Assembly: GCA_012064385.1 (NCBI GenBank)
Contig: QRDG01001383.1
Coordinates: 1 to 64,000 of the forward strand
Length of the DNA: 64,000 nucleotides
Origin: Puccinellia tenuiflora
Lineage: Eukaryota; Streptophyta; Magnoliopsida; Poales; Poaceae
Direction of reading: 5' to 3'
Shown: piece after piece, positions 57,762 to 64,000 of the stretch
How the letters are laid out: each line of letters starts with the position of its first letter
How positions within the stretch are numbered: position 1 is the stretch's first letter
Notes under the pieces: generated by a model
Seen by the model: the letters and a program-made list of their open reading frames with translations, nothing else
Told to the model about the DNA's origin: nothing
The model's database searches: none
Program-made: the position numbers and the translations under genes

Positions 57762-60700
57762 ATCTCCCCCATTTTGGTAATTGATGACAATCCCGTTTAA
57801 GAGGGTTTATATAATGAATAAAGCATCCTTGCATGACAGACAAGCAAGAATGCAAAGCGCATTAAGGGCAAATGCAACAAAAGCATAAAATCCAAATTCC
57901 CTTAAACCCTCTAAACTTCTCCCCCATTGGCATCGATTGCCGAAATGGGAAGAAAAATTTAGAGAGCCAATATAATATGAGTTCCTCCATAAAGGTGTGC
58001 ATTACTCAAGATATGAGTGAAATCAAATGCACTTATTCATTGACGAATAATTAGAGGAAATCAAACTATATTGAGGATCCAAAGATTGCAAAAAGAAGAT
58101 GAAACCATTTTAAACATCTCCACAAAGGAGAAAAGCAATCAACCAGATCCAAAGTGAGATTTCTAAATAAAAACGGAGAAGCTCCCCAATGTTCATGCAC
58201 AAATAAGGAGTGCACAAGTATGGAATCCTCACTCCCCAAAATCATCTAGAACACTCAACAAGTGCAATTGTGCATAATGCAAAAGCAAATCATAGCACTT
58301 GCACCAAAGATGTGGTTGAGCCATAAAAAGATACCAATTTTCAAAAATTCAACATAAGATAGGCCCAACCGAGATAAAGAGATCTTTTAAAGAAATATAT
58401 TCACAAGCTTAGGGATACCAATTGGAAACTAAAACCAATTGAAAATGCCAAAAGCTAGTGAGAGCATTTAGCCAATAAAATTCAACATGCTCACCATGGT
58501 AGGCATGAAGTCAAAGATCTTCAAAAATACATGAGTGTGCAAAGATACCAATAAACAATAAGACAAGCACTCATGAGACAAATTTGGAACCACCAAAGAA
58601 TTATAGATGAAAAACAAGGTGGCTCAAAAGAAATAGGATACCAACTAAAAATTGACCTCTCTCATATGTATAGGTTTCTTATTAGACAAACCATTGAAGA
58701 TATACATCCGCAAAGAAACATATACATACAAAATGGTCCGGGAAAAAGATAACAAGGTATCCAAAAGGAAGTCATAAATATACAAATGAGATTGTTGCTT
58801 AAAAGCATAGCACATAGCTCAAATTTATCTCATTGTACATAAATGGACTTCAAATATATCAAATGCATCACACATATCACTAAGGGAACAAGAGATAGTG
58901 GAGATGCTTTGAAATAGGCAACAAGTATCACAAGGAAATAATATCAATTGAAGAAAGGTTTTTGCAAATTCAACACACATATCACAAAGATATATTAAGT
59001 GAAGGAAAAAGCCAAAACCACAACAATTGCATATAAGAGCTTTCATGCCAAGAGGCAACCTACACAAGGTTGAATACTAGAAAGGTATGCATGGGATAGA
59101 TACTTGTTACCGAGATGCATTGAAGATGAAGATGATGAGAGTTGGTTTGTCATCAAAGCTTGACTCCGACAATCACACGGTGAGAACACCTTCCTTATGA
59201 ATGAGGCAAGCATCCAATGCATCTCCATTGTACCTAAAACACAATTAGAGTACAAAATGGTTCCCAAACTCATTGGGTCCCATAGTAGTTAGATAAACTA
59301 CAATATATAGGAAACACTCCACGTAAATATGTGCATATAGATATGAAATTGAATTTCATGCACATCTTAGCCGATTTAGGATTCGGTGGAGTATCCCCTA
59401 TATATTGGAACTAAAAGGACTAGCATGCCATATAATATAAATGTTAAAGGATATACATACAAAGTCTTTCAAGATCCAAACGAGATACAATTTGGACAAA
59501 ACACCAAGTAAACCAAGAGGAGAGCACACGAGAGTGTGACACTTAAAGGTTGTCCAAATTATATCAAACTCCAAATCAACACATGAAGTGTGATATCAAT
59601 AGGAATCAAATCAAACAACACATGATTGAAAAGACACCAATTGAAAATAAGATACCAATTAAAAACAAAAATATCAACTAGGAGAAAAGATACCAAAAAG
59701 AGGGTGATACTTGACCGAAATCAAGTAAAGGAAAATAAGGCAACAAAGGTATCAAGACTCCCACAAAAAATATTAATTGGAACAAATATCTATGGGAAGA
59801 TATTAAATTCCAATTAATACCAATTGAAGGTACCAACACAAGATAAAGAAACAAATGCCAATTGAAAGGATCAAAAATTGATAGATAGGTTAGTGTTCTA
59901 AATAAAAAGGAATGCTCCCCCAATATTTATGCCTTATCTTATATATTTGCATTTGAATACAAAACGCATGCACAAGGGATCATTACTCTCCATATTTTAT
60001 CTAAAACACTAAGCACTACCGGTTGAAAGATAGGATCCTTGCAAGAGGCAAAGAGGGCAATAAATAAAGCAAATTAACGCAAGAGCCAATGTGAAGATGA
60101 TCTACAAAATCCACCACAATTACTAGAATCACTTGTCATGAACAAGGAGTATATGGAGAAATTTCTCGGTGGTATAAAGGAATGATGTACAAGACCAACT
60201 CACCACAAACTAGCAAATGGCAAAAGATAGGAATTAAAACACCATTTTTTAAAGAGGTTTGTTGGTAGTTTCAATTATTCGAACCAACCGGCAAAGCCAT
60301 GGTTAGAATAAACGGAAACAAATGGTTTCTCACATAATATATGGAAATGCATATTAGAGAAAAACCACACCAAGCAACCTCACACAAACAAGAACCAAAG
60401 GGTAACCACAAAGGAAAATTGGAACTTGTTTGAGTAAACATGCCACATAGGAAATGGATAATGTACAATATCAACTCTAAGTGGCAAACCTCAAATGTTC
60501 ACATTTTTATGGGATTGTAATATGCACATAGCTTATTACTCCCCCATAATGTGATAATTCATTTTATTTTTAAACAAGAGGCAAATAAAACCAACTAGAG
60601 AAATTAATGGACATGTAGAATTTGAATTTCTCATGAATATGACATACCACATAGTAGCTAGATAATATTTAAATATCAATACTAGGTGGTGTCCATTTTT

Positions 60701-61104
60701 AGGTTCGTGAAGTGCACAAAGCATTTCACTCCCCCAAAATGGGATAGTCCATTAATATCTCAAAGAGCCAAATGAAATCCACACAAGATTCAATAAAGCT
60801 CAACACACAAATTACACATACATGATACACAACTAACATACACCACCTTGAATAACAAGATAAGTAAGAAAGGAGCATATCACATACAAACACATGCTAG
60901 GAACAAAACTAACACATGCAAGGGAGCAAGCAACTTTCAATGAATATATGAATTAAATACAAGTTACCGCAAGGAGGAAGCATTGGATATGAGATAGATA
61001 TGTGATAATCCAATTGACTTGGCTTGAGAAATAAATCCACTGAAGATCCCTTAATTCTTCAAAAATAGCCAAGTCACCAATGTCCTCCACTAAACACCTA
61101 TTGA
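57762..61104. other. non-coding internal region with ATACCAATT motifs
   Basis: A-rich on the plus strand, with no frame resembling pol or envelope. Variants of GATACCAATTGAAAA occur repeatedly (about 58330, 58415, 58540, 58648, 59632, 59655, 59690, 59815, 59855), resembling the primer-site/LTR-end junction GATACCAATTGAAAG. Confidence 0.6.
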
Positions 61105-63437
61105 TCAAGTTGAAGCTTGTTGGTCCCCAACCAAGTTGGGTCCTAAGAGGTTAGTCACAATAGGCTTGGGAACCCAAATGGTGCTTTTCTTGACACCACT
61201 TTGAGCTCCCACATACTTGGCAAACACATTGCCACTTCTATCCTTCCTAAGAGAATAAATATCATCAATTATGATAGGGTTGGATGGGTTACCGACGGTG
61301 CATGAAGAAGCAAAGTGACCCTTGCCACGGCAAAGGTAGCAACACCGACTCTTCTCTTTCTTCTTAATAGGCTCCTCAACTTGAGGAGCGTTGACTTGAG
61401 TCTTCTTAGGAGGTGGTCTTTGTTCAACCCGTGGTTGAGCACGAGATTGAACAAGAGGCCGCTTCCCTAGTTGCTTCTCACTAAGAGGCTTCTTCTTCTT
61501 CATTGGGCAATCACGAACATGATGCCCTTCTAGCTTGCACTTGAAGCAAATGATGTTGGCCGGATTCTTGATTTGAACTTGGCCCTTCTTCTTCTCAACC
61601 TTGGACTTGTTCTTGATGTTGGAGTTGAATCCAAGTCCACTCTTGTCATTTGGGGATTGTTGCACACTCAACATGTTGTCAAGTGCCCTCTTCCCCTCAT
61701 GACGCTTTTCCAAACCTTTCTTCAAAGAAGTGGCTTGGGCCTTGAGCTCTCCTCTCTTCTCTACATGGTTAGTGACAACACAAGTACTAGAGGAGGTAGA
61801 TGCATCATTGTTAGAGCAACAAGGCAAAGCAAGTAATTCATCACATGATGTACCAACATTTTTAGTGGATGAACTACTAGGACTAGCACATGGCAATATA
61901 GCATTTTTAATTAAAGTTGTGCTAATATCCACATGAGGCTCACTTGATGTTACCTTTGTAGTGATGGCCTCATGAGCTAACTTAAGACAAGCATAGGAAG
62001 CAAGAAGTTCATCATTAGAGCTAGATAGCTTTTCATGATTTTCTTCCAACTTCCCATAGGATGCTAGAAGATCATCATTAGAGCTAGATAGCTTTTTATG
62101 ACTTGCTTCCAACTCCTCATACTTGCTAGTTAGCAACTCAAGTTGAGCTCTTAGCTCAACATTCTCCTTCAAGTAGATGCTTCACAAGAAATGGAGTTAG
62201 TAGCACAAGCATCATTGACATTAGGATGAAGAAGAAATCTTAGCAAGTTCTTCATTTAATCTAGCATTTTCTATTTTCGTGACCTTATATTTAGCAATGG
62301 CATGGTCACGTTCTTTAACGATTTTAGCAATTATTTCGTTATGAGACTCCTCGATAGAATCTAGTTTCTCCTCAAGAGAAGCACGAGTCCCTTGCTCTTC
62401 CTCAAGAGCATCTTCTAACGATGCTTTCTCCATAGCATCATCCCTTTCAATCTTACCCTTTTCTTCAAGGCTAGCTTGCAAAGCCTCAATAGTTTCCCCA
62501 CGCTCAATAAGAGTGCTCATGATTTCAAAGAGGTTAGCTTGGGCACTTTATTGCTAGGAAGGGCTTTAAGAATCACTAGACCTTTATTTTGAAGAATAGC
62601 ATTAACCTTTTCCACATCATCTTCTTCATCATTATTATCATCATCATTATTATTATCATTGCTAGAAGAAGATTTAGCCATGAGGCAATGATAGGTGGAT
62701 GAAGAGGAAAGATTAATTTTTGAACTACTTAAGTTCATATCTTGTTGCATAGCAAATTTGGTTTCCTCTACATTATTATCAATGCAAGATTTAGAGGGAA
62801 CACAAACATTTTTATCATGGCAACAAGATAAAGCAAGCATATCATAAAGAGATTCATCGAAGCAAGTTTTAGATGATATGCGAGGACAATCAACACTAGC
62901 ATGTAAATCATTTATGGTGCTATGTGTGTTTATGTCCAAAGATGAAGCATTGTAATAAGATAGAGATAATTGATCATCAACAACGAGCTCACTATCCAAA
63001 TTGCAAAGCCTATCACTACTCACCATTACATTGGATTGTGGCTTACCACATTTTGGTGAAGTAGACGAAGACGAGAACTCGTCACGGCCGGAGGTGGAGG
63101 GAGAGCAATCATCCTCAATAGAGTTGGACACTCCATATTTATCTTGAAGCTTGGTCCAAAACTCATGAGCATCCCGGAGAGGCATGATTGACTCGAAAAC
63201 TACAACACTCACAAATTTGCAAAACTCATTAGAAGCTAGAGCATCTAGATATAAGTTTTTCTCATCCTCTAAAGTCGTACTTTCGTAGTCCTTCGGAGGA
63301 GAAAAACCTATATCTAAGATACGCTCAATATTGGGGTCCAAGACCCGTAAGTGTCTAAGCATATGAGTTTTCCAAACATTAAAATTTGTGCCATTGAATA
63401 TAAACATGGAATTGTGCACTAAATCCCTAGACGACAT
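61105..63437 (-). pseudogene. gag-like protein with two zinc knuckles, frameshifted
   Basis: Minus strand, three consecutive frames. First, 63437-62517 starts MSSRDLVHNSMFIFNGTNFN and contains the Copia gag signature (FNGTNFNVWK, EFWTKLQDKYG), followed by a long serine/asparagine/aspartate-rich stretch. Second, 62520-62221 overlaps the first stop by ATGA and is a charged coiled coil (ALQASLEEKGKIERDDAMEK). Third, 61105-62172 continues the coiled coil (LELLTSKYEELEASHKKL) and carries CFKCKLEGHHVRDC and CYLCRGKGHFASSC, two CCHC knuckles. The intact gene was probably one frame of about 780 codons, with at least two frameshifts now. The product would package element RNA. No protease follows. Confidence 0.85.
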
Positions 63438-63477
63438 CTTTACTCTCTAGGCGGTAAAGCCAAACAAGAGAGACGAG

Positions 63478-63490
63478 GCTCTGATACCAA
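63478..63490 (-). other. Met-type primer binding site of the Maximus-like element
   Basis: TTGGTATCAGAGC on the minus strand, one base from the LTR end GTTCTTTCA. Confidence 0.88.
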
Positions 63491-63491
63491 T

Positions 63492-64000
63492 TGAAAGAAC
63501 AAACGATGCCCGAGATGTCGCCTAGAGGGGGGGTGAATAGGCGATTAACACTTTTTCTAATTAGGGGCTTGATAATTGCGGAATAAAACTATGTGTTTAA
63601 ATTACCAAGCCAACAACCTAATATGCTAGGGTTACCTATGTGCACCAACAACTTATGCTAAGCAATTAAAGCAACAAGGTGATAGCAAGATATGAACTTC
63701 AAGCACGAAGGCTATCACAATGTAAATTGCATAAGTAAAGCTCGGGTATAGAAATAACCGAGGCACGCGGAGACGAGGATGTATTCCCGAGTTCCTCCTT
63801 GTTAAGGGAGTACGTCTCGTTGGAGGGGTGTGAGCTCGCCACAAGAGGCCTACTCAAGATGCCACAAAGGCCTCACCCTATTCTCCGATGAACCGCACCC
63901 AAAGGTTTGGTTCACCTTCCACTATCGGAATCCTTCAAGGCGGAATCCGGAGCCTTTACAACTATTTGGGGCACACACCCACAACTTAATTGGGGGCTCC
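63492..64000 (-). repeat. 5' LTR of the Maximus-like element, cut by window end
   Basis: Repeats 55412 onward almost exactly for 509 bases. Differences seen: CACC to CACT, one inserted T in GATAAT(T)GCGG, GGATTCC to GGAATCC, and one inserted T in ACAAC(T)ATTTGG. Confidence 0.92.

Larger units (their letters stand above)
55412..64000 (-). mobile_element. Maximus-like Copia retrotransposon, gag only, runs off the window
   Basis: Minus-strand order from the right: 5' LTR (63492 to beyond 64000), Met-type primer site, gag remnants (63437-61105), 3.3 kb of non-coding DNA, polypurine tract (CCAAAATGGGGGAGAT at about 57777-57762) and a complete 3' LTR (57761-55412). No protease, integrase, RT or RNase H was found, so the copy is non-autonomous. 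Over the visible 509 bp the two LTRs show about four differences, pointing to a comparatively recent insertion. Probable left target duplication: TCACT (55407-55411). The family name is from memory. Confidence 0.85.

Overview
The window looks like intergenic DNA from a large grass genome, most likely Triticeae (wheat, barley, Aegilops or rye). The basis is Stowaway MITEs, LTRs of the WIS/BARE/Angela type, Gypsy-like elements with long LTRs and a tRNA-Asp-type primer site, and deep nesting of retrotransposons and DNA transposons. Family names are from memory of motifs, not from a database search. I see one host gene, a methionine sulfoxide reductase A gene near the left end whose first exon carries four single-base frameshifts. 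I found no tRNA, rRNA or CRISPR.

Layout. 1-3214: low-copy DNA with two MITEs and the MSRA gene, which has a third MITE in its intron. 3215-10809: a 5'-truncated LINE split by a 1.5 kb Mutator-like element (9-bp target duplication) and by a Copia retrotransposon (5-bp duplication), which itself holds a 914-bp PIF/Harbinger-like insertion (TTA duplication). 10867-14172: a second LINE fragment, a decayed Gypsy gag and unrecognised sequence. 14173-34858: a gag-pol-less Gypsy-type element ('element 1') with perfect 5-bp target duplications. It carries a 1016-bp palindromic insertion in its single ORF and a 12.6 kb Mutator-like transposon (MULE) in its 3' LTR. 34864-39751: unrecognised DNA, a Harbinger transposase fragment and a minus-strand Copia LTR. 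39752-55411: a second gag-pol-less element ('element 2') whose 5' LTR holds a tandem LTR-internal-LTR-internal Copia array (40231-49300). From 55412 to the window edge: a minus-strand Maximus-like Copia element with gag remnants and no visible pol, inserted in the 3' LTR of element 2.

Two groups of observations look most worth pursuing. The 12.6 kb MULE has a transposase pseudogene and, converging on it, a small two-exon gene for a GRF-type zinc finger, coiled-coil and membrane protein. That is the MuDR two-gene layout with an unrelated second gene. Separately, elements 1 and 2 have different LTRs but share an ORF of unknown function ending in the same residues, a tRNA-Asp-type primer site, a stem-loop beside the polypurine tract and an internal GGGGATGCC/GGCATCCCC hairpin. 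This suggests a parasitic retroelement group with its own protein and cis signals. The Copia LTRs at 40824-42707 and 47419-49300 also carry a five-unit heat-shock-element array upstream of the TATA box.
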